Part shown: one piece after another, positions 37,698 through 46,717 of the stretch
How the letters are laid out: each line of letters opens with the position of its first letter
Position numbering within the stretch: the first letter of the stretch is position 1
From: Bosea sp. RAC05
GTDB taxonomy: Bacteria; Pseudomonadota; Alphaproteobacteria; Rhizobiales; Beijerinckiaceae
DNA length: 64,000 nt
NCBI RefSeq assembly: GCF_001713455.1
Contig: NZ_CP016464.1
Location: forward strand, 2,280,001-2,344,000
Direction of reading: 5' to 3'
Program-made: the position numbers and the translations under genes
The notes under the pieces: generated by a model
What the model was told of the DNA's origin: nothing
What the model saw: only the letters and a program-made list of their open reading frames with translations
The model's database searches: none

Positions 37698-38315
37698 TCA
37701 GCGGATGCTCTGGCCGACGACGCCGACTTCAAGGCCGAGCGTGAGGTTGTTGGTCACCGCCCATTCGACGCCGGCGCGTGCCTCGGGCCGCACCGCGATG
37801 TCGCTGCGCGAGAACGGCGCCGACCAGGGCGTCGCGCCGTAGCGGTAGGTCTCGTTGGCGGCGGCCATGCCGACCTTGGTGTAGACAAGCACGTCGGGCG
37901 TCACCAGCACGCCGGTCTTGATCTGGAAGGCGCCGGCGAAGTCGCGCGTGAAGCTCGCCTGGCCGAAGCCCGGCGTGTTCGAGCCGCCGAAGCTCGGCAT
38001 GTAGTCGAGCGCGCCGACGATGCCGTAGACGAAATTGCCCTCGCGCTTCATCACGCCGGCCTCGAGTCCGAAGGTCGGGCCGGCGCTGCTGCCGAAGCGC
38101 TTCGAGCTGGTGACGTTGAAGCCCGTCGAGATGCGGGCATAGGAGCCCTCCCAGCGGACGCCGCCGGGCGCCACCGTCGGCTGCGACCAGGCGAAGGAGG
38201 GCAGCGGCGCGAAGCCGTCGAAGGGCAGCCATGACTGGGCGCGGGCCGCGCCCGGCAGGAGCAGGGCGCCGGCGATCACGGCGGAGAGAAGCGGCACTCT
38301 CACAGTCGAACACAT
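37698..38315 (-). CDS. Small outer-membrane beta-barrel protein
   Basis: This protein of about 205 residues has a clear signal peptide (VPLLSAVIAGALLLPGAARA) and a mature part of alternating hydrophobic and aromatic strands with Gly-rich turns. It looks like an eight-stranded outer-membrane barrel of the Omp25/31 or opacity-protein type (GSYARISTGFNV, GLEAGVMKREGNFVYG, VRPEARAGVEWAVTNNL). The start is uncertain: ATG at 38315 or at 38336, neither with a good Shine-Dalgarno sequence. The function is unknown. Confidence 0.7.
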   Translation of the reverse strand: MCSTVRVPLLSAVIAGALLLPGAARAQSWLPFDGFAPLPSFAWSQPTVAPGGVRWEGSYARISTGFNVTSSKRFGSSAGPTFGLEAGVMKREGNFVYGIVGALDYMPSFGGSNTPGFGQASFTRDFAGAFQIKTGVLVTPDVLVYTKVGMAAANETYRYGATPWSAPFSRSDIAVRPEARAGVEWAVTNNLTLGLEVGVVGQSIR

Positions 38316-38391
38316 CCTCGTCGCTGCAGTCTGCATCGGCAGGCTAGCATGAGGGGGCCGGAATGTCGCGGATTTGTGGCGGGCTGGCGCG

Positions 38392-39417
38392 TCAGGACAG
38401 CTTGGTCTTGAGCTTGAGGAAGCGCATCGTCCGCTCGGCGGTGGCGGTGTCGAGCGCGGCATAGGCCTTCAGGTCGTCCTCGGTCGCGGTCTTCGCGAAC
38501 ATCATGCGCCGGCCGCGCAGCTTCAGCACGGCGCCGAAGGCGTCCGTCGAGACGCCCAGCGCCCGACAGGCGACGGCGATCCCGCTGGCATCGCGCTGCA
38601 TCAGCACGCGCAGGGCCTGGTCGGTGCTGAGATGGGCGACCTGGGCGAAGACCAGCGCGAGGTGGAAGGCGCGGTCCTCGTCGGCCAGCATCGTGACGAT
38701 CTCGTCGAGCGCGCGCTTGCCGGCCGAAAGGTCGGCCATCAGCAGCTTGATCTCGAGCCGCTGCTGGCGGGCCTGGCGGGCGAGGCTCAGCGCCTCGCTG
38801 CCGGGCTTGTTCCAGAGCGCGCCGTCTTCGCCCATCTGCTCGACGATGCGCATCACGCGCTCGGCGCGGTTGGGCGTCAGGTCGGAGCGGGAGGACAGGG
38901 CGAGGCTGATCTGGCCGTCATGGCCGCCGCGCTCGATCAGCCGGTCGAAGCCCTTCTCCGACAGGCTGGCGCCCTCGTTGGCGCTGACGGTGTGCAGCAC
39001 CTCGCGATCGCCGCGCTCGACCAGGATGTCGGTGACGCTCTCGGAGAGACGGGCGCGTTCGGCGATCGCCACGAGATGGCGCTGCGACTGCGTCACCGCG
39101 ATCGCGGCCAAATCCGTGTCGGTCAGGACCGGCGAGAGCTTCAGGACGAGGCGGGCCACGTCGGCGTCCGGGTCGGAGGCGAGCGTCACCGCCACGTCGC
39201 GCGGCAGGGTCGGCGTCTCGGCGACGCGGTCGGCATAGTCGCGCCGTGCATCGGCTTCGAGATGCGGCAGCGATTTGAGCGCGATATCGCCGTAATGCGC
39301 CTGCGACGCCTCGTTGGGCGCCTCGTCCAGCAGGAACAGGTCGGTGACCGCATTCAGCAGCTGTCGCCGGCTGTCCGACGACATTTCCGCAGGCATTCGG
39401 GACAGTTCGCTGAGCAT
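38392..39417 (-). CDS. DUF2336 protein, copy 1
   Basis: This 341-residue protein is made of HEAT-like helical repeats (LARLVLKLSPVLTDTDLAAIA, LVAIAERARLSESVTDILVERGD). The family occurs mainly in alphaproteobacteria and its role is unknown. The next gene is a paralogue of exactly the same length. The ATG at 39417 was chosen because the only upstream start is a TTG. Confidence 0.85.
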   Translation of the reverse strand: MLSELSRMPAEMSSDSRRQLLNAVTDLFLLDEAPNEASQAHYGDIALKSLPHLEADARRDYADRVAETPTLPRDVAVTLASDPDADVARLVLKLSPVLTDTDLAAIAVTQSQRHLVAIAERARLSESVTDILVERGDREVLHTVSANEGASLSEKGFDRLIERGGHDGQISLALSSRSDLTPNRAERVMRIVEQMGEDGALWNKPGSEALSLARQARQQRLEIKLLMADLSAGKRALDEIVTMLADEDRAFHLALVFAQVAHLSTDQALRVLMQRDASGIAVACRALGVSTDAFGAVLKLRGRRMMFAKTATEDDLKAYAALDTATAERTMRFLKLKTKLS

Positions 39418-39535
39418 GGGGTGATCCGGGAACAAATCAGAGCGTCACCATAGCGCCGAGGGTTTGACCGATGATTAAGATGACGCTGCGTGATCGGCGA
39501 ATTCGCAGCATTCGATTCTGCGGGGCAGGGCGCCC

Positions 39536-40561
39536 TCAGGCGACCCGCGCCTTCATGCGGATGAAGCGCATGCTGCGCTCGGCGGCCGCCATGTCGATCT
39601 GCGCGTAGCGGCGCAGATCCTCGTCGGTGTCCTTGTTGGCGAACATCAGGCGCCGCGCCCGCAGCGCCAGCACGGCGGCGAAGGCGGGGAAGCCCACCTC
39701 CAGCGCGCGACAGGCCAGCGCGATCCCGCTGACGTCGCGCCGCAGCAGCACCCGCAGCGCCTGTTCGGCGCTGATGTCCGAGGCCTGGGCGATCACCTGC
39801 GCGAGATGATAGGCGCGGTCCTCCTCGGCGAGCATGACGACGATGTCGTCGATCGTGCGCGAGCGGTCCTTCAGGTCCTTGATCAGCTGGCTGACCTCGA
39901 GCCGCTGGCGCCGCGCCAGCCGCGCGATCGCGGCCGCCTCGCTGTCGGAGGCGAAGTCGACATCGTCGTCCTCGCCCAGTTCCACCAGGACCCGCAGGAC
40001 GCGCTCGGCCCGGGCATCGCTGAGGTCAGAGCGGACGGCGACCGCGCGCGGAATCGCCGCCTCCTCGCGGCCGCGCTCGAGCAGGCGGTCGAAGCCTTCC
40101 TCGGAAAAGGCGGCGCCCTCGTTGCCGCCCACGGTCTTGAGCACGCCGGTGTCGCCGCGCTCGACCAGGATATCGGTGATGTTCTCCGACAGACGCACGC
40201 GTTCGGCGATGGCGGCGAGATGCGCCTGCGACTGGTTCAGCGCGATCGCCGCGAGGTCGCGGTCGGTCAGGACGGGGGACAGCCGCAGCACCAGCCGCGC
40301 CACCTCGCCATCCGGATCCCCCGCCAGTGCATTGGCGACGCTGCGCGGCAGGTTCGGCTCGGCGGCGACCTCGTCGGCGTAACCCTGCCGCGCCTGGGGA
40401 TCGAGATGGGGCAGGGCGCGCAGCGCGATCTCGCCGTAATGGTGCTTGGACAGACCCGTCGGCTCCGGGTCGCAGAAAAACAGGTCCGTCACCGCCTGCA
40501 GCAGCTTTCGACGCGCGTCGGACGACGTCTCCGCGGCGAGTTTGAACAGCGAGTGCAGCAT
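39536..40561 (-). CDS. DUF2336 protein, copy 2
   Basis: This 341-residue protein is a paralogue of the gene at 38392. It shares the same frame of helices: HYGEIALRALPHLDPQAR, RLSENITDILVERGDTGVL, SGIALACRALEVG and AERSMRFIRMKARVA. Start at ATG 40561, after a G-rich stretch. The two copies are head-to-tail and 118 bases apart, suggesting duplication followed by divergence. Confidence 0.85.
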   Translation of the reverse strand: MLHSLFKLAAETSSDARRKLLQAVTDLFFCDPEPTGLSKHHYGEIALRALPHLDPQARQGYADEVAAEPNLPRSVANALAGDPDGEVARLVLRLSPVLTDRDLAAIALNQSQAHLAAIAERVRLSENITDILVERGDTGVLKTVGGNEGAAFSEEGFDRLLERGREEAAIPRAVAVRSDLSDARAERVLRVLVELGEDDDVDFASDSEAAAIARLARRQRLEVSQLIKDLKDRSRTIDDIVVMLAEEDRAYHLAQVIAQASDISAEQALRVLLRRDVSGIALACRALEVGFPAFAAVLALRARRLMFANKDTDEDLRRYAQIDMAAAERSMRFIRMKARVA

Positions 40562-40712
40562 GACGCCCCCGAAGCCTTTCTCGTGACGGGCCAGCCCCAC
40601 GGGGCACGGCCCAGTGTGGCGCAGCCCGGTGACCGCGAAAACCATTGTCGGGAATTGGTATGAACAAAACCTATTGCCGCAGCGTCAACGACGTCGGGGC
40701 TCAGCGACGATG

Positions 40713-41459
40713 TCAGCCGAAGCGTTCCCAACCCTGCGGCAGCAGCCTTTCCTGGGGCAGGAAGCGCTGCTTGTAGGCCATTTTCGGCGAGCCCTCGACC
40801 CAGTAGCCGAGATAGACATAAGGCAGGCGCAGCCGCCTGGCCCGTTCGATATGGTCCAGCACCATGAAGGTGCCGAGCGAGCGCGCCTCCAGCGACGGGT
40901 CGAACACCGAATAGACCATGGAGAGCCCGTCGCTCAGCGTATCCGTCAGCGCCATCGCGAAGAGATCGCCCCGGCCGCGACCGGTGAAGCCGCTGTCGGG
41001 GCCGCGCCGACGATACTCGATCAGCGCGGTCTCGACATGCGTGTCCTCGACCATCATCGCGAAGTCGAGCGCCGACATCGTCGCCATCCCGCCATCGGGA
41101 TGGCGCTCGTCGAGATAGGTCCGGAACAGCGAGTAATGCTCCGAGCGGGGCCGCGGCGGCAGCCATTCGCCGATCAGGTCGCTGTTGTGCGACATCACCT
41201 TTCGGAAACTGCGCGAGGGCCGGAACTCATCCACCAGGACGCGGACGGAAATGCAGGACCGGCAGGTCTCGCAGGCCGGGCGATAGGCGATGCTCTGCGA
41301 TCGACGGAAGCCGCCATGGCTGAGCACGTCGTTGAGATCGCGTGCACGGGCGCCGACGAGATGCGTGAACACCTTGCGCTCTTCGCGCCCGGGCAGATAG
41401 GGGCACGGCGTCGGCGACGTCAGGTAGAATTGCGGGGCATCCCGCAACGGGCGCGTCAC
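40713..41459 (-). CDS. bpt: Aspartate/glutamate leucyltransferase (arginyltransferase family)
   Basis: Bpt (248 residues) adds leucine from Leu-tRNA to proteins with N-terminal Asp or Glu, marking them for ClpS/ClpAP decay. The N-terminal cysteines in [16 protein letters not shown] and [13 protein letters not shown], and the C-terminal segment [18 protein letters not shown], are family signatures. In RefSeq-style naming this group is often simply called arginyltransferase. Confidence 0.9.
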   Translation of the reverse strand: MTRPLRDAPQFYLTSPTPCPYLPGREERKVFTHLVGARARDLNDVLSHGGFRRSQSIAYRPACETCRSCISVRVLVDEFRPSRSFRKVMSHNSDLIGEWLPPRPRSEHYSLFRTYLDERHPDGGMATMSALDFAMMVEDTHVETALIEYRRRGPDSGFTGRGRGDLFAMALTDTLSDGLSMVYSVFDPSLEARSLGTFMVLDHIERARRLRLPYVYLGYWVEGSPKMAYKQRFLPQERLLPQGWERFG

Positions 41460-41560
41460 GTCAGGTTCGCTCCGGCATCGGGGTCGAACCTGAGTTTAGC
41501 AGCAGTGTCGACGGCAACAAGGGCCGCCTGTCGATGACCCAACGGCATGACCGCCCTATC

Positions 41561-41591
41561 TTGATCGCCGTCGACCTGACGGCATATATGC
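41561..41591 (+). promoter_or_regulatory. Promoter and palindromic operator of the PIN/RHH module
   Basis: TTGATC at 41561-41566 and TATATG at 41585-41590 (18-bp gap) form a plausible sigma-70 promoter, placing the transcription start about at the toxin ATG (leaderless). GCATATATGC (41582-41591) is a perfect 10-bp palindrome over the -10 box, a fitting target for the RHH antitoxin. Confidence 0.55.
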
Positions 41592-41595
41592 TATC

Positions 41596-42018
41596 ATGAC
41601 GATCTCGGTCGTGATCGATACCAACGTATTCGTATCCGGCCTGCGGTCGGAGGGCGGTGCATCGCGTGCTGTTTTGCGCGCTGCGCTGCAAGGGGAGGTC
41701 GAGCCGCTATTCGGCAATGCCCTTTGGCTCGAGTATCGCGATCTGCTCGCTCGCCCCGTCTGGAGCGACATCACGACGCCGCAGGAGCGCGACCAAGTCC
41801 TCGCGGCGCTGGCAAAGCGAGGGCGTTGGGTCACGATCTACTTCGGGTGGCGTCCGAATTTGCCCGACGAAGCAGATAATCATCTGATTGAGCTGGCGAT
41901 CGCAGGGGGCGCTTCCGCTATCATTACACACAATTTGCGGGATCTCGGCCGCGGCGAACTCCGCTTCGGACGGCTCGCCATCCTGACGCCCGCTCAGTTC
42001 CTGGAGGTGAAACGATGA
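41596..42018 (+). CDS. PIN-domain toxin (putative toxin component, COG1569 type)
   Basis: This 140-residue PIN-domain ribonuclease has the first acidic residue in VVIDTNVFVSGLR, a second in LWLEYRDLLARP, and later ones in LPDEADNHLIELAIAG and THNLRDL, the usual four-acid metal site. It overlaps the RHH gene by four bases. Toxin-first order is common in this subgroup. The two genes look lower in GC than their neighbours, suggesting transfer. Confidence 0.85.
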   Translation: MTISVVIDTNVFVSGLRSEGGASRAVLRAALQGEVEPLFGNALWLEYRDLLARPVWSDITTPQERDQVLAALAKRGRWVTIYFGWRPNLPDEADNHLIELAIAGGASAIITHNLRDLGRGELRFGRLAILTPAQFLEVKR

Positions 42019-42254
42019 CGGTCATGACCATCAGGCTGCCGGAGGAAACGGCATCGCGGCTCAAGTCGCTCGCGCAAAGCCGGGGGCTCAGCGTCAACAA
42101 GCTCGTCGAGCAGTTGAGCGCGCAGGCGCTGGCAGCGTGGGACACCGAAAACCATTTCCGAAGCGTCGCCGCGACGGGCGACATCGAAGCTGCCTTGGCG
42201 GTTCTCGACCGGCTGGACGCCGAAGCCAAGCCCTCTCGAACGGTGGGGCGGTAA
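42015..42254 (+). CDS. Ribbon-helix-helix antitoxin
   Basis: This 79-residue protein begins with a ribbon-helix-helix: MTIRLPEETASRLKSLA then SVNKLVEQLSAQAL. The C-terminal half likely wraps the PIN toxin. It overlaps the toxin gene by ATGA. It would repress the promoter palindrome upstream of the pair. Confidence 0.85.
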   Translation: MTVMTIRLPEETASRLKSLAQSRGLSVNKLVEQLSAQALAAWDTENHFRSVAATGDIEAALAVLDRLDAEAKPSRTVGR

Positions 42255-42284
42255 CAGGCGCTGGTTGCGCCTGTCGCCGTGCCG

Positions 42285-42758
42285 TCAGGCGCGCACCACC
42301 ACCAGCCCGGTGAGCAGGTCATGGCCGAGGCGCCGGTCGCTGCGCACGATGCCGCAGAGGATGTCGAGCACCCAGAGCGCCACCGTCGAGGCCGCGACAT
42401 AGAACAACAGCGCGTGGACGGCGGCCGCCAGCCCGTCGGGCCGGCCGCCGGTGGCGGTCTCGACGCGCAGGCCGGCCATGCGCATGCCCCAGGTCGACTG
42501 GCGCGGGCCGCCGATGGTCAGCGCGGCGTATCCGAGCGCGGTTGCCACCGTCGCGATCGGGATCAGCAGCCAGGTCGCGCCGAAGGTGATGATGCCGAGC
42601 ACCGCGAGCGCGAACCAGACCAGCGAACCGAGGATCGCGAGAATGATGATGTCGCCGATCCAGGCGAAGATGCGCGAGCCCAGGACGCCGCTGACATCCT
42701 GAACCGGACGCTCGCCCATCGCGACGATCGGGGGCTGGCCGTAGCGGGTGTCGCTCAT
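42285..42758 (-). CDS. RDD-family membrane protein
   Basis: This 157-residue protein has three membrane helices (IFAWIGDIIILAILGSLVWFA; ITFGATWLLIPIATVATALG; AVHALLFYVAASTVALWVLD). It carries the R...D pattern of the RDD family (GSRIFAWIGDIII, then RSDRRLGHDLLTG). The role is unknown; some RDD proteins are ion or osmolyte carriers. It lies 57 bases after the threonine dehydratase in the same direction. Confidence 0.88.
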   Translation of the reverse strand: MSDTRYGQPPIVAMGERPVQDVSGVLGSRIFAWIGDIIILAILGSLVWFALAVLGIITFGATWLLIPIATVATALGYAALTIGGPRQSTWGMRMAGLRVETATGGRPDGLAAAVHALLFYVAASTVALWVLDILCGIVRSDRRLGHDLLTGLVVVRA

Positions 42759-42815
42759 CTTGAATTCGTGTCCTGTTCTCGTTCGGGCCGGTGCGGCCCT
42801 CGATACAATGTTTGG

Positions 42816-44075
42816 TCAGCGCCCCGGTTCCGCAAGGTCGCGGCCCGCAAGTCCCCGCGGCAGCACGCGATGGGGCGCAAAGCCGCTCTCGCGCAGCGCC
42901 ACCTCGATCGCGGCCGAATGGGCGCTGCCGCGGGTCTCCACGGTGACGTCCAGCGTCACGCCCTTGGCGGGCACGTCGAGGAAGAGCCGGCCATGGCTGA
43001 CCTCGAGGATATTGGCGCCCTGCTCGCCGAGCAGGCTCGCGACCTTGCCGAGCAGGCCCGGTCGGTCGGCGGTCGTCAGCCGGAAGGCGACGATGCGGTC
43101 CTCGCGCTCGAGTTCGCGCACCATGATCGCCGCCAGCAGGCGGGTGTCGATGTTGCCGCCGCAGAGCAGCAGGCCGACCTTGCGCCCGGCATAGCGCCCC
43201 GGCTCCTTCAGCATCGCGGCGAGCCCGGCCGCGCCGGCGCCTTCTGCAAGACTGTGCTGAAGACTGGCGTAAGCGTAGACCGCGCGTTCGATCAGGTCCT
43301 CGCCGACCAGCACGATGTCGGAGACGAGGCTGGAGACGATCGGCAGGGTCTGGACGCCGACGGTCTTGACCGCGATGCCCTCCGCCAGCGTCGGCCCGCC
43401 GACGGGCAGGTCGTCGGCATTGATGGCGTTGAAGAAGGAGGGATAGAGCGCAGCCTCCACCCCGATCAGCTCGATCGACGGCTTCAGCGCCTTGGCGGCC
43501 ACCGCATTGCCCGCCATCAGCCCGCCGCCGCCGAGCGGAACGATCAGAACCTCCAGCTCGGGGTCGTCGTCGAGCATCTCGCGCGCGATCGTGCCCTGGC
43601 CGGCCATCACGGCGGGATCGTCATAGGGATGCACGAAGACCAGTTCCTCGGCCGCGGCGAGTTCGCGTGCCTTCTGCGCCGATTCGTAGAGCGTCTCGCC
43701 ATGGAGGACGACGCGGGCGCCGTGGGAGCGCGTGTTCTCGACCTTCACCAGCGGCGTCGTCTCCGGCATCACGATCGTCGCGGGAATGCCGAAGCGCCGC
43801 GCGTGATAGGCCACAGCCTGGGCGTGGTTGCCGGCCGACATGGCGATGACGCCGCGTTCGCGCTCATCCTCGTCCAGCGTCAGCAGCTTGTTGACCGCGC
43901 CGCGCTCCTTGAACGAGGCCGTCGCCTGCATGTTCTCGTGCTTGACCAGCACGGTCGCGCCGGTGAGCTCCGAGAGGCGCGGCGCCGGCACCAGCGGGGT
44001 CCGCAGCACATGGCCCTCGATGCGCCGCGCCGCCGCCTCGATATCCGCCGGCGTGATCGTGAAGGGCTCGCTCAT
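42816..44075 (-). CDS. ilvA: Threonine ammonia-lyase with ACT domain
   Basis: This 419-residue PLP enzyme turns threonine into 2-oxobutyrate, the first step of isoleucine synthesis or threonine breakdown. PLP-binding Lys56 is in ASFKERGA, the tetraglycine loop is GGGGLMAG, and a single C-terminal ACT domain (VAFRLTTADRPGLLGKVASLL) follows. With one ACT domain it is closer to the shorter catabolic or mixed type than to E. coli IlvA (two ACT-like domains), so the ilvA name is a family guess. Confidence 0.88.
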   Translation of the reverse strand: MSEPFTITPADIEAAARRIEGHVLRTPLVPAPRLSELTGATVLVKHENMQATASFKERGAVNKLLTLDEDERERGVIAMSAGNHAQAVAYHARRFGIPATIVMPETTPLVKVENTRSHGARVVLHGETLYESAQKARELAAAEELVFVHPYDDPAVMAGQGTIAREMLDDDPELEVLIVPLGGGGLMAGNAVAAKALKPSIELIGVEAALYPSFFNAINADDLPVGGPTLAEGIAVKTVGVQTLPIVSSLVSDIVLVGEDLIERAVYAYASLQHSLAEGAGAAGLAAMLKEPGRYAGRKVGLLLCGGNIDTRLLAAIMVRELEREDRIVAFRLTTADRPGLLGKVASLLGEQGANILEVSHGRLFLDVPAKGVTLDVTVETRGSAHSAAIEVALRESGFAPHRVLPRGLAGRDLAEPGR

Positions 44076-44132
44076 GGTGGGGAGTCCGGTTGCTGAAGAG
44101 GGCGTGAGGGTGAGGGCGGACAGGCGGGGCGC

Positions 44133-45467
44133 TCAGACGGGCCGCGGGGTCAGCGCGCCATCGCCGAAGAAGCCGCCCGGCCGCAGGATCAGGACCACGG
44201 CGAGCAGGGCATAGACGGCGATGTCGCGCTGTTCGAGCGGCATCATCGCCGACCAGAGCACTTCGAACAGGGCGATGCAAAGCCCGCCCAGCGCGGCGCC
44301 CGCCGGCGTGCCGATGCCGCCGAGGATGGCGCCGATCAGCGCCTTCAGCCCGAGCGTGAAGCCACCGGCGAACCCCATCCCGCCATAGACGGCGGTGACG
44401 ATGACGCCGGCCATGCCGCTGGCCGCGCAGGCCAGGATCAGCGCCCGGTCGTGGACCGCCCGGGGATCGACGCCGAAGAGCGCGGCGGTGCGCGAATCGT
44501 CGGCGACCGCGCGCCATTGCCGGCCATAGGCCGAGCGCCCGATCAGCAGGACGAGCCCGAGCGTCGCCGCGAACCCGGCCGCCGCCACGCCCAGCCCCAG
44601 CGGCGTCGCGGTCACGATGAAGCTGCCGGCGCGGGCCAGCGGCATCGGCTCGTTCAGCACGGGCGGCAGCCAGCGCAGCCCCGTGCCCTGCGCCAGCCGC
44701 AGATATTCCGACAGAGCGAGCGCGAGGCCCAGTGTCGCGATCAGCACCGCCTGGCCCCTGGCGCGGGCGAGGGGCCTCAGCACGAACCGGCCCATCGCGA
44801 AGCCGTGCAGCGCTGCGACGAGGATGGCGACCACGAAGGCCGCCATCAGCCCTGCGACCGGTGTCGACGCCGCGACGGAGACGAACAGGGCCGCCCCGAC
44901 CACCGCGGCCGTCGCGCCCAACGCCGCGAACTCGCCGAAGCTCAGGATGATGCGCCCGCTCAGGCCGTAGATCAGCGCATAGGCGCAGGCGAGCAGGGCG
45001 TAGATCGCCGCCGTTGGCAGGGTGCTGAGCCCCTGCTGCAGGCCATAGGCCGCGGCGTGAGGTAGCTCCGGCAGCCAGAGCGGCAAGGCGGCGCCGGGGT
45101 CGACCGGCGGCTCGGCGCGGTCCTCCAGATAGAAGCGGCGCAGCAGGTAGAAGCTCGCATCGGTCATCGGCTGGCCGTCTGAGGCGATGCCGATCAGGCC
45201 GCCGCGCCGCGGCCCCTGGCCTTCGCCGGCGAAGAGGCAGTCGATGCTGCGCCGCCGCACCGGGCCTGCGGCCGGTCCCGCCAGATAGATCATGCGCAGG
45301 ACATGGGGCCGGGACCCCGTGCCCGACCGCTCGATCGTGATCGGCGTGCCCGGTGCGTTCAGGGCGGGAATCGCCTGGCGGCAGAGCCGCTGCTGGTCGG
45401 TGTCGAAGCGCTCGCTGCAGGAGGCGAGCGCGAGAACCAGCAGAATCGTCGGCAGGAGAGGGCGCAT
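44133..45467 (-). CDS. LivH-type branched-chain amino acid permease with lipoprotein-like N-terminal domain
   Basis: This 444-residue protein has a fused layout. Residues 1-20 form a lipoprotein-type signal with a lipobox (VLALASC). Residues 21-125 are a small soluble domain with a cysteine pair. From about residue 140 it is a LivH-like ABC permease of eight or more helices (GLQQGLSTLPTAAIYALLACAYALIYG, ILSFGEFAALGA, GGFTLGLKALIGAILGGIGTPAGA). No ATPase, LivM or binding protein is nearby. If acylated, the N-terminus must face the periplasm. The start ATG precedes the lipoprotein signal. Confidence 0.78.
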   Translation of the reverse strand: MRPLLPTILLVLALASCSERFDTDQQRLCRQAIPALNAPGTPITIERSGTGSRPHVLRMIYLAGPAAGPVRRRSIDCLFAGEGQGPRRGGLIGIASDGQPMTDASFYLLRRFYLEDRAEPPVDPGAALPLWLPELPHAAAYGLQQGLSTLPTAAIYALLACAYALIYGLSGRIILSFGEFAALGATAAVVGAALFVSVAASTPVAGLMAAFVVAILVAALHGFAMGRFVLRPLARARGQAVLIATLGLALALSEYLRLAQGTGLRWLPPVLNEPMPLARAGSFIVTATPLGLGVAAAGFAATLGLVLLIGRSAYGRQWRAVADDSRTAALFGVDPRAVHDRALILACAASGMAGVIVTAVYGGMGFAGGFTLGLKALIGAILGGIGTPAGAALGGLCIALFEVLWSAMMPLEQRDIAVYALLAVVLILRPGGFFGDGALTPRPV

Positions 45468-45506
45468 GCGGCGGCCAGCGTAGCGCAGAAGCGACCGCGC
45501 GCCATT

Positions 45507-45593
45507 CGTCATTGCGAGGAGCGCAGCGACGAAGCAATTCAGGGGGCGTCGAGCGCCAAGTCGTTGGATGGCTTCGCTGCGTTCGCAATGACG
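45507..45593. repeat. Palindromic repeat, CGTCATTGCGAG family, copy 1
   Basis: CGTCATTGCGAGGAGCG opens it and TTCGCAATGACG closes it, with GAAGCAATTC matching GGATGGCTTC imperfectly in the middle. It lies in the 5' end/upstream gap of the permease gene and just before the hemB stop side. The same family recurs at 58539-58626. This repeat type is common in Hyphomicrobiales and many other bacteria. Confidence 0.9.
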
Positions 45594-45610
45594 AGCGGAG
45601 GTGCGAGTCC

Positions 45611-46660
45611 TCAGCCGGCGGCCTTGAGCTTCTGCGCCACCTGCGGCGCGAAATAGGTCAGCACGCCGTCGGCGCCGGCCCGCTTGAAGGCGGTCAGGCT
45701 CTCCATCATCGCGCGTTCGCCGTCGAGCCAGCCATTGCCGGCCGCCGCCATGATCATCGCGTACTCGCCCGAGACCTGGTAGGCGAAGGTCGGCACCCGG
45801 AAATGGTCCTTCACCCGCGCGACGATGTCGAGATAGGGCAGGCCGGGCTTGATCATCACCATGTCGGCGCCCTCTTCGAGATCGAGGCCGACCTCGGCGA
45901 TCGCCTCGTCCGAGTTGGAGGGGTCCATCTGGTAGGTGCGCTTGTCGCCGACCAGCGTGGCGTTGGTGCCGATGGCGTCGCGGAACGGGCCGTAGAAGGC
46001 CGATGCGTATTTCGCCGCATAGGCCATGATCTGCACGTCCTCCTGGCCCGACGCGTCAAGCGCGGCCCGGATCGCGCCGACGCGCCCGTCCATCATGTCG
46101 GAGGGGGCGATCACGTCGGCCCCGGCATCAGCCAGCGCCAGCGCCTGCTGGACGAGGATCGCCACGCTGGCGTCGTTGAGGATGCGCTCACCCTCCATCA
46201 CGCCGTCATGGCCATGCGAGGTGTAGGGGTCGAGCGCCGCGTCGCAGATGATGCCGATCTGCGGCACCTCGGCCTTGATCGCCCGCACCGCCCGGCACAT
46301 CAGGTTGCGCGCGTTCAGCGCCTCGGAGCCGGTCGGGTCGCGCAGCGCCTTGTCGACGAAGGGGAAGGGCGCGATCGCCGGAATGCCGAGCGACGCCGCA
46401 TGCGCGGCCTGGCGCACGGCCTCCTCGATGTTGAGGCGGTCGACGCCCGGCATCCAGGCGACGGGCGTGCGGGCCTCGCTCGAATCCATCAGGAAGAGCG
46501 GCCAGATCAGGTCGTCGGTCGTCAGCCGCGTTTCGCGCACCAGCCGCCGTGACCATTCCGCCTTGCGGTTGCGCCGCATGCGCCGGGTCAGGCCGAGAGC
46601 GGGGGCCATGTCCGGGCGAAGCTGCGGCGCCGGGAAGGGCCGCACGTTCCGGGTGTCCAA
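45611..46660 (-). CDS. hemB: Delta-aminolevulinic acid dehydratase (porphobilinogen synthase)
   Basis: HemB (349 residues) joins two aminolevulinate molecules to porphobilinogen in heme synthesis. The two active-site lysines are in AYAAKYASAFYGPFR and MVMIKPGLPYLDIV. The metal site reads AALDPYTSHGHDG, with Asp instead of the zinc cysteines, so it is the Mg/K-dependent type common in alphaproteobacteria. The start is a TTG at 46660 with GGAGG five bases before it; the reading frame continues further upstream but has no conserved sequence there. Confidence 0.95.
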   Translation of the reverse strand: MDTRNVRPFPAPQLRPDMAPALGLTRRMRRNRKAEWSRRLVRETRLTTDDLIWPLFLMDSSEARTPVAWMPGVDRLNIEEAVRQAAHAASLGIPAIAPFPFVDKALRDPTGSEALNARNLMCRAVRAIKAEVPQIGIICDAALDPYTSHGHDGVMEGERILNDASVAILVQQALALADAGADVIAPSDMMDGRVGAIRAALDASGQEDVQIMAYAAKYASAFYGPFRDAIGTNATLVGDKRTYQMDPSNSDEAIAEVGLDLEEGADMVMIKPGLPYLDIVARVKDHFRVPTFAYQVSGEYAMIMAAAGNGWLDGERAMMESLTAFKRAGADGVLTYFAPQVAQKLKAAG

Positions 46661-46717
46661 TGAGGCCTCCGTCGGCTGGGTGTGCCGGCAAGGCCGGTCA
46701 TAGAACCGTAGCACATC

